This document shows, piece after piece, positions 44,858-54,523 of a stretch of 64,000 bases of DNA. The notes beneath the pieces are model-generated. The model had not been told where the DNA came from, ran no database searches, and saw only the letters and a program-made list of their open reading frames with translations. Numbering within the stretch: position 1 is the first letter of the stretch; every line of letters starts with the position of its first letter. The stretch spans positions 248,001-312,000 of the forward strand of contig JBNJFY010000005.1 of the NCBI GenBank assembly GCA_051747265.1, read 5' to 3'. Source of the DNA: JBNJFY01 sp051747265. GTDB taxonomy: Bacteria > Bacteroidota > Rhodothermia > Balneolales > Balneolaceae. The translations under genes were made by a program, and so were the position numbers.

Positions 44858-45861
44858 GGCATTGGATATTCGTCGTCTATCTATTGACTCTAGCCCTGTT
44901 GGTGGGTTGTAAAGACGCGCTGGTGGGAACCGATCCATCAGATGATCCGGTATCCAATTTTGATGAGTTCTGGACCCGCATGGATCAAATGTATTCCTTT
45001 TTTGAATACAAAGATCTGGACTGGGATTCGGTATATACGGTTCACCGCCCCACTATCCATGACCAAACCAGTAACGCGGAATTATTGGAGGTATTCGATG
45101 AAATGGTACAGACCTTGCGAGATGGTCATGTAAATATATTTGCGGGCACTCAAACGCTCTCCTACACCGGTTGGTATGATCAAGTGCCGGCCAATTTCGA
45201 TATCAATGATCTTTCTGGCTATCTCCAACATCGAAAACACCTCGATAATTTTTTGTACGGCGATATCAGTGACGAAATCGGATATGTTTACATCGAATCT
45301 TTTTCGGGATCTATTGACTTCTCGTCTTTCGACACCGTCATGCGTTTGATGAGCAATAAACAAGCCCTGATCATCGATATCCGCGATAATGGTGGAGGCA
45401 GTGACCTCAATTCCGATCACGTAGCTTCCTACTTCCACGATACCACCCGTGTGTACGGATACGTACGTTGGCGCAACGGACCAGATCATGACGACTTCAC
45501 CGACTGGCGTGCAAAGAAAATCAAACCCGGCAAATCGCGCTTTCTGGGTCAGGCGGTAGTGTTAACCAATCGTCGGGTATTCAGTTCTGCTGAGAATTTT
45601 GTGCTGGCCATGCGCTATAGCCCCCAAGTAACCATTATGGGCGATACCACCGGTGGCGGCTCCGGTAATCCGATCTATCAAGAGCTACCCAACGGTTGGA
45701 CCTACCGCTTATCTCGCTGGCAACAAGTAGATCGCAATTACCGATTTTATGAACAACGAGGCCTGATTCCTGATGAAGTGGTTTGGATTAACAGCCAACA
45801 CGCTCAACAGGATCGGGATACCATACTTGAACAGGCTGTAGATAAGCTTTCTGGCTCATAA
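44854..45861 (+). CDS. S41 family peptidase lipoprotein (Tail-specific/CtpA-like)
   Basis: The lipobox LLVGC (Cys19) precedes an S41 C-terminal-processing protease domain: FDEMVQTLRDGHVNIF, IDIRDNGGGSDLNSDHVASYF, the nucleophile serine in LTNRRVFSSAENFVLAMR, and MGDTTGGGSGNPIYQELPNGW with the usual GxGxG turn. The catalytic lysine normally about 20-25 residues after the serine is not identifiable, so activity is uncertain. It degrades or processes envelope proteins. It is coupled to the upstream gene through an ATGA overlap. Confidence 0.9.
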   Translation: MRHWIFVVYLLTLALLVGCKDALVGTDPSDDPVSNFDEFWTRMDQMYSFFEYKDLDWDSVYTVHRPTIHDQTSNAELLEVFDEMVQTLRDGHVNIFAGTQTLSYTGWYDQVPANFDINDLSGYLQHRKHLDNFLYGDISDEIGYVYIESFSGSIDFSSFDTVMRLMSNKQALIIDIRDNGGGSDLNSDHVASYFHDTTRVYGYVRWRNGPDHDDFTDWRAKKIKPGKSRFLGQAVVLTNRRVFSSAENFVLAMRYSPQVTIMGDTTGGGSGNPIYQELPNGWTYRLSRWQQVDRNYRFYEQRGLIPDEVVWINSQHAQQDRDTILEQAVDKLSGS

Positions 45862-45880
45862 TTACGCCGATGTATCCGGA

Positions 45881-47050
45881 TTAAAACGCCTCCCCAAATT
45901 GCAGGTAGAATCCAAAGGTATCCGGCCCTACCCCTATGTCCAAACGGATGTTGGTAGGATCCTGCTTATTGAAGTTGAATCGCAGTCCACCGCCGACTGT
46001 CCACTTATTGCGCTCCAGTGAGATATTATTCCATCGCTGCCATACCTCGCCGGTGGACACAAATAGCGTCATTCCCCATCGCCCCAGTAATCTTTGTCGC
46101 CATTCGGTTTGCAGCTGTGCCGAATTCCAATCACGATACCGACCCATATAATAGCCCCGCATAATAATATCTCCACCTAAGGTGGCCAGATCCCAAAATG
46201 GCGGATCGCCCCAGCGTGATTGCACAAAAAACTGTGTGGCAATCACCGAACGTCCCTCCTCCGAACCAACATCCCAGTATTTTCGGGTATCAATTTCGAG
46301 ATCGCCGTACTGAGTTTCTCCACCTAGCATTTCTGCATAACTGTTGACCATGATCTCCACAAAGAAATTCTGGGTGGGGGTCATTGTACTATTCCGACGA
46401 TCCCATCGAACAGTGACTCCCGCACCAGCAATAGCCGATCCGTTGGTTTGCGCAATGGATGGCGGCTGTACGCGCTCCCCACCGGGAGTTTCAAACCGAA
46501 TATTGTACAACCTGGACCAACGTAATTGAGGACCGATGAATAGATCCGGGCCCCATTGCACCAATGCATTCTGTTCAATATTTAACTGGGAGTAGAAGAC
46601 CACTCTGCGTTCAGCATCATTTTGTAGCGGCCCAATCCCCCAATAGTATTCCGGAAAGTAGTTGTAAAAATAATTCCCATTGAATACCCACTGCTCATTC
46701 GGCAAAATGATATCCGGCAACATACTCAACAAAATTTGTTTGCGAACGGTGTAGATCGCCGAAAACAGCACACTTGAGGAGCGGGTATCCAGATCTGCTC
46801 TTGACGGTTTGAACTGATACATAACAATACCTCCCACCAGGAGCCCTGTTTCCGGAGTGGATCCCAACGCCGGCAAAATCAAGGTGTGCGCATCATAGGC
46901 ACTATCCGCAGACAAACTATCCGACTGTCCCTGAGTGTATTCGCTCCAGGCGAGGCATACAATGAGAATGAGTACCATTAATCGTCCCAACTTTCTTGTC
47001 CTCAATCTATTTTCGTGCTCGTATCCGGGTTCCATCTTCAATGCGCTCAT
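45881..47050 (-). CDS. BamA/TamA-type (D15-like) outer-membrane barrel protein
   Basis: The protein (389 residues) has an N-terminal hydrophobic segment (about 25-40, MVLILIVCLAWSEY) after a basic lead, then a barrel like the C-terminal domain of Omp85 proteins: VRWDRRNSTMTPTQNFFVEIMVNSYAE, DLATLGGDIIMRGYYMGRYRDWNSAQLQTEWRQRL, and the end LDIGVGPDTFGFYLQFGEAF with a terminal aromatic. POTRA repeats are absent. The first ATG (47050) overlaps the HlyD gene by 44 bp; internal ATGs at 47035 and 46978 would avoid or shorten this. It is the last gene of the ABC export operon. Confidence 0.8.
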   Translation of the reverse strand: MSALKMEPGYEHENRLRTRKLGRLMVLILIVCLAWSEYTQGQSDSLSADSAYDAHTLILPALGSTPETGLLVGGIVMYQFKPSRADLDTRSSSVLFSAIYTVRKQILLSMLPDIILPNEQWVFNGNYFYNYFPEYYWGIGPLQNDAERRVVFYSQLNIEQNALVQWGPDLFIGPQLRWSRLYNIRFETPGGERVQPPSIAQTNGSAIAGAGVTVRWDRRNSTMTPTQNFFVEIMVNSYAEMLGGETQYGDLEIDTRKYWDVGSEEGRSVIATQFFVQSRWGDPPFWDLATLGGDIIMRGYYMGRYRDWNSAQLQTEWRQRLLGRWGMTLFVSTGEVWQRWNNISLERNKWTVGGGLRFNFNKQDPTNIRLDIGVGPDTFGFYLQFGEAF

Positions 47051-48200
47051 CGGGATGGGTTAGGATTTGATCCCCCGCTCGGATGCCCTCTATAATTTGC
47101 GTATACAGCCCACTTTGCTGACCAATAGTTACATATTGCAATTGAGCCCGGTTGCCGTCCTGAATAAACAGCGCCCACTGATCGGCTACTCGGAACAGGG
47201 CCGATGAAGGTACCTGAACCACGTCTTCCCCTTGCCAGATGATATATTCAGCCACCACCCTAAAACCATCCCCCAACGATTGCCACTGATCTCTGGGAGC
47301 CATAATATCAATAATCACCGGTACTCGCTGTTCCTCTACTCCCAAGGCTGAGATGCGCGTGTATCCGGAGGGATCCACCCGTCGAACGCTACCCGCCAGT
47401 ACGTGATCACTGCCCCACCGTTTGATGCGCACTTCGGTTCCCTGGTCAATGCGCACCGCATCCGTGGACAGTACATCCGATCTAATTTCAAGTGATTGCA
47501 ACGCACCGATTTCCATGATGGGACTTCCCGCTTGGATCACGCCTTCGTTTTTTTGGTGAATGCTCAATATTTGACCCTCCACCGGGGATTCGATGACGAT
47601 TGATTCCTGCTGATTCGGTTTCCGAAATGTAGCCAAGGCCGTTTCCGCGGCGTTTCGTTCGTAACGCGCAATAGTTAAAGCAAACTGTGCGGATCGAAAC
47701 TGTACTTCCGCCTGATGAGCACGTAATTCCGCCCATTCTATTTGCTGCTGGGTCCCGATTTGAGCGATATATAGATCCTCCAACCGTTGTAACTCGCGCT
47801 GAGCGACCTCCCACTCCTCTTTGGCCACCCTAAGCTGTTCCTCGGTTTGCTGAACCCGTATTTTCGCGGCCTGGTATTGAGATAGAGCAATATCTTTTTG
47901 TCGCGCGCTAATCATGTCCGGAGCTGGTTGCAATAGCGCGATAGATTGACCAGCGCGCAAGGTATCTCCATGCTCCCCATCCAAACGCATCATATAACCC
48001 GTAACCGGTGCGGCAAGTTGATAGCGCTCCTGTACTCTGGTAATGCCTTCCTCTTCAATAGTTACTTCCAGCGGCCCCCGCTGCACTGGCTTGACCGCCA
48101 CTTCTATTGGTTTGGGCCAAAACCCCCACACCACAGCAAGTACTATCAATATACCGCCCACTGCTATTCCTATCTGTTTCTTCGTTGGATAATTCATCAT
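47007..48200 (-). CDS. HlyD/MFP family periplasmic adaptor
   Basis: The 397-residue protein has one N-terminal helix (about 8-28, IGIAVGGILIVLAVVWGFW) and the membrane-fusion layout: lipoyl half-motifs QLAAPVTGYMMRLDGEHGDTLRAGQSIALLQP and VESPVEGQILSIHQKNEGVIQAGSPIMEIG. Between them is a long coiled coil (about 90-190), followed by the beta-barrel/MP domain LAGSVRRVDPSGYTRISALG. It bridges the inner-membrane ABC permease to an outer-membrane partner. It starts 4 bp within the permease gene's end, so it is translationally coupled. Confidence 0.92.
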   Translation of the reverse strand: MMNYPTKKQIGIAVGGILIVLAVVWGFWPKPIEVAVKPVQRGPLEVTIEEEGITRVQERYQLAAPVTGYMMRLDGEHGDTLRAGQSIALLQPAPDMISARQKDIALSQYQAAKIRVQQTEEQLRVAKEEWEVAQRELQRLEDLYIAQIGTQQQIEWAELRAHQAEVQFRSAQFALTIARYERNAAETALATFRKPNQQESIVIESPVEGQILSIHQKNEGVIQAGSPIMEIGALQSLEIRSDVLSTDAVRIDQGTEVRIKRWGSDHVLAGSVRRVDPSGYTRISALGVEEQRVPVIIDIMAPRDQWQSLGDGFRVVAEYIIWQGEDVVQVPSSALFRVADQWALFIQDGNRAQLQYVTIGQQSGLYTQIIEGIRAGDQILTHPDERIEDGTRIRARK

Positions 48201-50569
48201 TCTCTAGTTTTAAGTACACCAATTAGATCCAGTCGATTAATTTTCACCCGGATCACCCAGCCGGAAATGATTGCGGAAATCAGAACAGTTACGGCAGAAA
48301 GCGTATAGGTAGTCATCGAAATACTTAGCGGAATGCGATACATCTCGGTCTGCAGCGACCAGATGATAAACCAGGTCAGGCCGTAACCCAGAACAAATCC
48401 CAAAGGTATGGCTACCAGTACCAGTAGGGCTAACTCCCCCAGCAAGATGTAGGCGATCTCACCCCGGGTAAAACCCAGCACACGCAGACTGGCCAATTCT
48501 CGGTTTCGTTCGGAAAGCGCGATGCGGGCATTGTTATACACCACACTGAAAGCGGTAGCCCCGGCTAGCAGAGAAATAAACAACGCCATAATCAGCCAGG
48601 TTTGTGCCGTAGACTCGTAAAATCGTTCAATTAATTTCTGAGTTTCCAGTATTTCTCCCACTAACGGACTCTCTTGCAACTCCTCCACGATTTGTGATTC
48701 ATAGCGCTCATCGATATTCATATAAGCCGACGTGAGCATCCCTTGTTCATTCAGTAACCGGTTCAACGCCTCGATATTCATGTAGGCGCTAAGCCCGAAA
48801 TATTGACTTACATATCCAACCAACGGTATGTTGACCGTGCGTCTGCTACCTTCCAGGAGTTTCACTTGCAGGGTATCCCCGGCTTGAACCTTCAGGATGG
48901 ATCCCAGCTCTCGGGTCAGGATCATACCCTCCGGCGGTATCCGTACTTGATTACCAAACTCATCAACCAACCGTCGCAACTGAACATTCTGAGGATAAGC
49001 CTGAATACTGGTTAAATAACTGCGGTGCTCATGGTATAATCTCACCGGAACCGCCCGTCCCCCTTCCACATACTGCACTCCTGGCAAGCGATTTAATTCA
49101 TAGATAGCCCGATCCGATACCACCTGATTAAAATTTATGCCCAAATCAAAAGGTTGTGCTTCCCGAAATTCTTTCTCCACCGAAAATTTTACGGAGTCAT
49201 TACTCATTCGTCCCACCATGACCAGTGAAGCCGCAAAACCGATACCCACCACACTGAATATTGCTTTGAGCGGATGACGTCCCATTTGTCGCAATATCAT
49301 TTTGGTGGGTTGATCCACAAGATGTGCCAGCCCCCACTCTTCAATTCGGCTGCGCGTATACAAGGTGGGCTGTTCAGGTCGCATGGCTTCGGCCGGTGGC
49401 AACGCGAATGCTTCATACACCGAGCGCAACACTCCAGAATATCCCGCGATGATGCTGATTATAATGGCACCCAACACCACCAGCGGATCCAGACGAAAAT
49501 CGACATACGGAAAACGATAAAATTCAGCGTATAAATTAGACATCAGACCGCCCAAATAACTACCTAGCCAGATTCCCCCCACTAACCCAATCAACAGAAT
49601 GAACGACACCATGAGGATATAGTGCTGTGCTATCTCGGCATTGGTGTATCCGAATGCTTTCAATATGGCAACCTGTGCTCGTTGTGTTCGGATCAAGCGG
49701 CCAATGACAACATTCAACAGAAACGCGGCCACGCCAATGAATATGAAGGGAATGATGGTGGCTATTTGTTTGAGTTGGCGGAACTCCTCGGTGATGAAGA
49801 AGTGGGATTGCTGATTTTCGCGCGCTATAGCTCCGGTTCCACCATATCGATCCAGAATCAGATCCAACTCCCCGATAATGTCTTTGGGTACGGCGTTGTA
49901 GGTGATGGACAGCACCACATTATTGAAGGCTCCTTCCATATCGTAGGCGGCTTCCAGGCTGGATCGACGCATCCAGAGCAGCCCAAATCGTTTCAGGTCG
50001 GGTGACATACTGCCCGGCTGCCCCTGGAATATAAATTCCGGGGTGAGCCCAATACCCACAATTCGCAATAGTTTTTGCTTTCCATTGATGACCGCTTTGA
50101 CATGATCACCGGTTGTAAAGCCGTGTGCTTCGGCAAACCCATCTCCAATAACTACCTGGTCGTCGGAATAGGGATCGGGCAGTCGGCCCTGCCGCAAATA
50201 TAACTGGTTCAATTGGGGCTGGCCCTCTTCGGGCAGTGAGATAAACATCCCCTGTACAGTTTCATCAAACCCTTCCACCTCTAAATTGGCACCCGACTGA
50301 ATACGCACTTCCACCCGATTAACCCCATCGATGTCCCGAATTCGACTGCGTACATGGTTGGGTGCTCGTTTTAAACTGGCAAAAACATGAGCAAACTGAT
50401 AGTCTTCATAATAGGCTTCCTGGGTGCTGCGCAGACTTTGGAGAGTACTCAACAGTGTAATAAATGTCGCCGCTCCACTGGTGACCATCATAGCTATGAC
50501 TATAATCATACCCCGGGAGTGCCAAACATCGCGCAGTAGTTTTCGGTAGATCGATCGCATAGTTACCAC
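48197..50569 (-). CDS. MacB/FtsX-type ABC transporter permease
   Basis: This 790-residue protein has two FtsX-like permease halves, with membrane segments near residues 20-40, 270-290, 325-345, 370-390, and again at 430-450, 660-690, 710-735 and 755-780. Large extracytoplasmic domains lie between them (HVFASLKRAPNHV..., VEGFDETVQGMFISL...). It is consistent with MacB-type exporters, which move lipids, antibiotics, siderophores or peptides in the periplasm and do not import. It overlaps the ATPase gene by 7 bp and the adaptor gene by 4 bp. The two-half layout resembles LolC/E-like duplications. Confidence 0.9.
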   Translation of the reverse strand: MVTMRSIYRKLLRDVWHSRGMIIVIAMMVTSGAATFITLLSTLQSLRSTQEAYYEDYQFAHVFASLKRAPNHVRSRIRDIDGVNRVEVRIQSGANLEVEGFDETVQGMFISLPEEGQPQLNQLYLRQGRLPDPYSDDQVVIGDGFAEAHGFTTGDHVKAVINGKQKLLRIVGIGLTPEFIFQGQPGSMSPDLKRFGLLWMRRSSLEAAYDMEGAFNNVVLSITYNAVPKDIIGELDLILDRYGGTGAIARENQQSHFFITEEFRQLKQIATIIPFIFIGVAAFLLNVVIGRLIRTQRAQVAILKAFGYTNAEIAQHYILMVSFILLIGLVGGIWLGSYLGGLMSNLYAEFYRFPYVDFRLDPLVVLGAIIISIIAGYSGVLRSVYEAFALPPAEAMRPEQPTLYTRSRIEEWGLAHLVDQPTKMILRQMGRHPLKAIFSVVGIGFAASLVMVGRMSNDSVKFSVEKEFREAQPFDLGINFNQVVSDRAIYELNRLPGVQYVEGGRAVPVRLYHEHRSYLTSIQAYPQNVQLRRLVDEFGNQVRIPPEGMILTRELGSILKVQAGDTLQVKLLEGSRRTVNIPLVGYVSQYFGLSAYMNIEALNRLLNEQGMLTSAYMNIDERYESQIVEELQESPLVGEILETQKLIERFYESTAQTWLIMALFISLLAGATAFSVVYNNARIALSERNRELASLRVLGFTRGEIAYILLGELALLVLVAIPLGFVLGYGLTWFIIWSLQTEMYRIPLSISMTTYTLSAVTVLISAIISGWVIRVKINRLDLIGVLKTRE

Positions 50570-51312
50570 TCCATTTCATCGGGATCGATTTTTTGGCGAT
50601 TAACCGATACTTCCGATATCAATCCATCATGCATCCGTATCACCCGATCGGCCATACCACCGATAACCACATTATGGGTAATAATGGCAGTGGCCGTCCC
50701 CAATTCCCGGTTAACTTTTTGAAGGGCCTTCAACACGAAGATTCCCGTTTGAGAATCCAAAGCACCCGTAGGTTCATCGCACAGCAATACCTCCGGATTC
50801 TTCGCTACCGCACGGGCAATAGCCACCCGCTGCTGCTCCCCACCAGATAGTTGGGCGGGAAAGTGATCCATGCGGTCGGCCAGGTTTACCAGGTCCAACG
50901 CTTCCTCGGGCGTCATGGGATTCAGGGCGATCTCGGTTACGATGGAGACGTTTTCGCGAGCGGTAAGACTGGGAATGAGGTTATAAAACTGGAAGACAAA
51001 TCCCACATGATGACGCCGGTACTCAGTCAATTCAGCCTCCGACGCGTGGGTCAGGTTGTGATCCTGATAGGTCACAGACCCATCGGTAGCCGTATCCAAG
51101 CCTCCCAAAATATTCAACAACGTGGATTTTCCACTCCCCGACGGGCCCAGCATCACCACTAACTCTCCCTGATATAGCTCCATATCGATGCCCCGCAGGG
51201 CGTGCACCTGCACCTCTCCCATCTGGTAGATTTTGGTAAGATGTTCTGTCTTGAACACCATTGGGGAGCCTTGATGAGCTTCTCCCTTGATATGCGACTG
51301 AGTGGATTCCAT
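50563..51312 (-). CDS. ABC transporter ATP-binding protein (LolD/MacB-type)
   Basis: The 249-residue nucleotide-binding subunit has Walker A GPSGSGKST (56-64), the Q-loop FVFQFYNLIP, the signature LSGGEQQRVAIARA, Walker B VLLCDEPTGALDS and the H-loop ATAIITHNV. It is of the LolD/MacB-type (MacB/Salmonella FtsE clade) because of the permease it is coupled to. It powers the FtsX-type permease downstream. It is the first gene of the operon, with ATG 51312. About 25 residues before the fold (MESTQSHIKGEAHQGSP) have no counterpart in standard family members. Confidence 0.93.
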   Translation of the reverse strand: MESTQSHIKGEAHQGSPMVFKTEHLTKIYQMGEVQVHALRGIDMELYQGELVVMLGPSGSGKSTLLNILGGLDTATDGSVTYQDHNLTHASEAELTEYRRHHVGFVFQFYNLIPSLTARENVSIVTEIALNPMTPEEALDLVNLADRMDHFPAQLSGGEQQRVAIARAVAKNPEVLLCDEPTGALDSQTGIFVLKALQKVNRELGTATAIITHNVVIGGMADRVIRMHDGLISEVSVNRQKIDPDEMEW

Positions 51313-51437
51313 ATTTATAAATTAAACACGGAATCCTGCACATTACGTAGGGATATGCCTCAACCCGATAACCAAGAAAAGCGCTGGCCATGTAGGGCTT
51401 TTACGGGGGAATATCTGAAACAGAATCCTAAATTTTA

Positions 51438-52841
51438 TTACGTACCAGTAGCTTGTTCGGCAATCGTCCGGGATTCTGGATTATCGTGCGGGAGCTCAAC
51501 ACCATGGATATCGATAGCTGCCATCTGCTCGCCTAGTTCCTTCATCGCGTTTTTCCACCGCTGATGATGGGGGCCGGATTCTTCCATGGCCTTATTCCAT
51601 AGTTCTACTCCCCGTAAATCACGTTTCCAATCCAGCCAGGTTCGGCTCATCAGTCCCATCAAGTATATGATCAGAAAATATCCGGCCCCTATCCAAAAGC
51701 TGCCGGTTATACTCCCCACTAAAGTACTGATTAGTATCAAAGAGATGGGCATCAAAAACATTTGAAACAAAAATCGGATGGAAGTCACAAACTGCGCGTC
51801 AGCGACCTTTGAATCGACGAACCATTCCGTTATCCGGTGGGCCGGCCAAAAATGAATCAAAGCTACACTGGCGAAAGGGCTACCCAACCGAAATAACCAT
51901 CGTTTGGTCTTGGCGGAAGGCAGATCGGGGCGTAGTGGTAAATAATCCAATCCTCGTTGTTGAAAATCCTTAAATATTGGGGTCAGCTTACCGATCCATC
52001 GCTCAAATGTTTCTTCCGATTGATTACGCATTCGTTTGATGGCATTACTCAGATGAATCATCAACTGACGGTCATCATGATCGGATACTTGAGATTGAAC
52101 AGATGCGGGCAACGTTTTTCGAATGGCCGAATAATGTTGTGTAAACCACTCCAGGGTTTTGTAATGCTCATCATTGGGAAAATCCACCCCATGCGTTTCC
52201 GCCCACTGCTGCAATTCATTACGTAAATGATTCACCGCATGCCCATACTGTTCTTCAACTTCCTCGGCATATTGGTTAATCGTGAAGGGCTCTCCATAGT
52301 ATACATCTGCCGCATACCGAAACCCCTGATGTTTCTGGTATTCAATATTAATGGGGACAACATGGACGTCATCTACGCCATTCTCGAACTGAGCTCCAAA
52401 GGCCATGTGGGCGAAGCCTTTTTTAAACATACGTACTTCTTTACGTGGAAAGCAGTTGCCCTCCGGATGGATCATGATCATCTGCTTCAGCCCGAGCAGT
52501 TCATAACAGGCATCAAAAATGGCCATATTCTTCGCACGTGAATTCTTGCCATCCCGGGGTCTGTAGATGGGTAACATGTGGAAGGCACGCATAATGGCCG
52601 CCATAATCGGATTTTGGAACACATCCGCGCGAGCGAGAAAAAAAAGCTGCTTCTTAAAGGGTTTCAATACCAACAGCGCATCCATAAAAGCATTCTGATG
52701 GTTGGGCGCCAATATTACAGGTTTGTCCAAGGGGACATTATCCACCCCTTTGATAGAAATGGAACGGAAATAAATTCGTTGCCACAGCAGTACACAACTG
52801 CTGACCAGCCAATACCAAAATGTTTGAGTTCGTCGAGCCAT
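51438..52841 (-). CDS. Large PlsC-domain acyltransferase
   Basis: The N-terminal half of the 467-residue protein is a PlsC-like domain with ILAPNHQNAFMDALLV (HX4D box), FLARADVF, HPEGNCFPRKEVRMFKKGF, and a VVPINIEYQ strand. After a middle helical region, the C-terminal 150 residues are mainly hydrophobic (RFLFQMFLMPISLILISTLVGSI, FWIGAGYFLIIYLMGLM), giving about three to four membrane helices. Proteins of this form appear as glycerol-3-phosphate or lysophospholipid acyltransferases in Bacteroidota. The exact acceptor is unknown. Monocistronic, with about 125 bp to the next operon. Confidence 0.85.
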   Translation of the reverse strand: MARRTQTFWYWLVSSCVLLWQRIYFRSISIKGVDNVPLDKPVILAPNHQNAFMDALLVLKPFKKQLFFLARADVFQNPIMAAIMRAFHMLPIYRPRDGKNSRAKNMAIFDACYELLGLKQMIMIHPEGNCFPRKEVRMFKKGFAHMAFGAQFENGVDDVHVVPINIEYQKHQGFRYAADVYYGEPFTINQYAEEVEEQYGHAVNHLRNELQQWAETHGVDFPNDEHYKTLEWFTQHYSAIRKTLPASVQSQVSDHDDRQLMIHLSNAIKRMRNQSEETFERWIGKLTPIFKDFQQRGLDYLPLRPDLPSAKTKRWLFRLGSPFASVALIHFWPAHRITEWFVDSKVADAQFVTSIRFLFQMFLMPISLILISTLVGSITGSFWIGAGYFLIIYLMGLMSRTWLDWKRDLRGVELWNKAMEESGPHHQRWKNAMKELGEQMAAIDIHGVELPHDNPESRTIAEQATGT

Positions 52842-52983
52842 AATATTTTCTGATTAAGCACACGAAACTAGTAAAATTTTACTAACTGCGCAGATTTCAA
52901 TCCTCTGCATTCACTTGGAGATCTATTAGTATGCTTTAACAATTGGAGGCCCTGTTTCTATTTTCTATTTTCGTGCTTTCTTA

Positions 52984-53781
52984 ATGGCTAAACGTATTAC
53001 GATGGGTAAATCGGGATTAGTAAAAATATTTGGATTTCCAGCAACCTTGATTCATGGGGATCCATTGGTGTGGGACCGCTGGCGCTGGCTCAAGAAGCAC
53101 CTACCTCCCACTCGAAATGGGGAACAACTTATTGATTTCGGATCCGGCACCGGAGCCTTTACTATTGGATCCGCCCGAAGGGGCTATTCCGCCTTGGGGC
53201 TGAGTTGGGATGAACGCAATCAGCGGGTGGCTTCTGAGCGAGCGGATATCTGCAACACCAACAATGTGGATTTTGAAGTGCTGGATTTACGCCAATTGCA
53301 TTCGCGCGAAGATCTTCTGGATCAATATGATGTAGCCATTTGCCTAGAAGTATTCGAGCATATCCTGGACGATCAAAAATTGATGGCTGATATTGCCGGA
53401 TGTCTCCAACCCGGGGGGCGCCTTTTTCTGACCACGCCGAACTATCACAATCACGCCATTACCAAAGACGATGATGGTCCCTACTCCAAAGTGGAAGATG
53501 GCGGACATGTACGGCGCGGTTATACCCCCGAAATGTTGCGTGAGCTTTGTAATAACGCCGGCTTACGAGTAGAAGAAATTGACTATTGCAGCGGATGGTT
53601 CAGCCAAAAATTAACCACGTTGATGCGTACCTTGGGGAAATTACATCCCCTCATTGGTTGGCTCTCCATTCTTCCCTTGCGCATCCTTCCGCCTCTGCTG
53701 GATCCGGCTATCGCCAAAATTTTCGGATGGCCCGGATTTTCTATCACTCTGGAAGCCTATAAACCCCGCTACCAGGATTAG
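52984..53781 (+). CDS. Class I SAM-dependent methyltransferase
   Basis: The 265-residue protein carries the motif I LIDFGSGTGAFTIGSARRGYSALGLSW, the post-I acid (WDERN), motif II CLEVFEHILDD, and PGGRLFLTTPNY. A KVEDGGHVRRGYTPEMLRELCNNAGL block is typical of the Methyltransf_11/23 group used in sugar, quinone and lipid modification. The C-terminal segment (LGKLHPLIGWLSILPLRILPPLLDPAIAKIF) is hydrophobic and may attach to the membrane. Substrate cannot be named. Confidence 0.88.
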   Translation: MAKRITMGKSGLVKIFGFPATLIHGDPLVWDRWRWLKKHLPPTRNGEQLIDFGSGTGAFTIGSARRGYSALGLSWDERNQRVASERADICNTNNVDFEVLDLRQLHSREDLLDQYDVAICLEVFEHILDDQKLMADIAGCLQPGGRLFLTTPNYHNHAITKDDDGPYSKVEDGGHVRRGYTPEMLRELCNNAGLRVEEIDYCSGWFSQKLTTLMRTLGKLHPLIGWLSILPLRILPPLLDPAIAKIFGWPGFSITLEAYKPRYQD

Positions 53782-53968
53782 GATAACTTCGGTACTGCCG
53801 TAAGCATTCGCTCCATATCTTCCGCGAGCGTCTTCAGCAACCGAAGTCAATGCGAAGGTTACCGCTCGTGGTAACCCTTAATCACCGTGAGTGAACACCG
53901 GCAATAGTTTAGATTCCATATTTTGACGATCATGACTACTAATATTTGTTGATATTCACCACTCAACC

Positions 53969-54523
53969 ATGCCCAGCCGTAAAACACATTTCAAACTGGA
54001 TGAAGCTTACGCCTATCTGGGCTGGATTGTACTGATTCTGGCCTCTGGCGGAGCTATTTTTCCGCTGATGCGTGTTATGCTCTTCCAGGATGGCTGGTTT
54101 GGTTATCTATTCTACATGCTACTGACCATTGGATGCGTGGTCATCGCCAGTAAATCGATCATCGAATTGGGCCGCAGACGTTATCACATTTCCATTGCTG
54201 TGGGTGATCAGTTACGAATTAAAAGTTATCTGGGCGAACAACCCCTCACTGAGCGTAAGTTATCTTATGATCACATTAACAGTATCCGTATTGTTCCCGC
54301 CACAGAGCGTTCCCGAGGAGAAGCCTGGTTTGATTTTTCCTACGGATATATCGGCTTAATCAAATTAAGCAATGGAGAGGAAGTAGATCTAGCTGCCGGA
54401 TCCGCTAAACAGCTGCAATTTCGCGTAGATGAACTTCAAGAGGTCGCCGATGCAATAGCCCGAGATCATCCGTACATCAAGATATGGAGCCCGATGGTCA
54501 CCCCACCCAGCCAGTTGACTTAA
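53969..54523 (+). CDS. Two-helix membrane protein with PH-like domain
   Basis: Two hydrophobic segments (about 15-37 and 45-64: YLGWIVLILASGGAIFPLMRV and WFGYLFYMLLTIGCVVIASK) are followed by a cytoplasmic bacterial-PH-like beta domain (HISIAVGDQLRIKSYLGEQPLTERKLSYDHINSIRIVPATERSRGEAW...YGYIGLIKLSNGEEVDLAAGSAKQLQFRVDELQEVADAI). I recognise no named family. It ends 4 bp inside the convergent histidine kinase gene, so the two stops overlap. Confidence 0.6.
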   Translation: MPSRKTHFKLDEAYAYLGWIVLILASGGAIFPLMRVMLFQDGWFGYLFYMLLTIGCVVIASKSIIELGRRRYHISIAVGDQLRIKSYLGEQPLTERKLSYDHINSIRIVPATERSRGEAWFDFSYGYIGLIKLSNGEEVDLAAGSAKQLQFRVDELQEVADAIARDHPYIKIWSPMVTPPSQLT

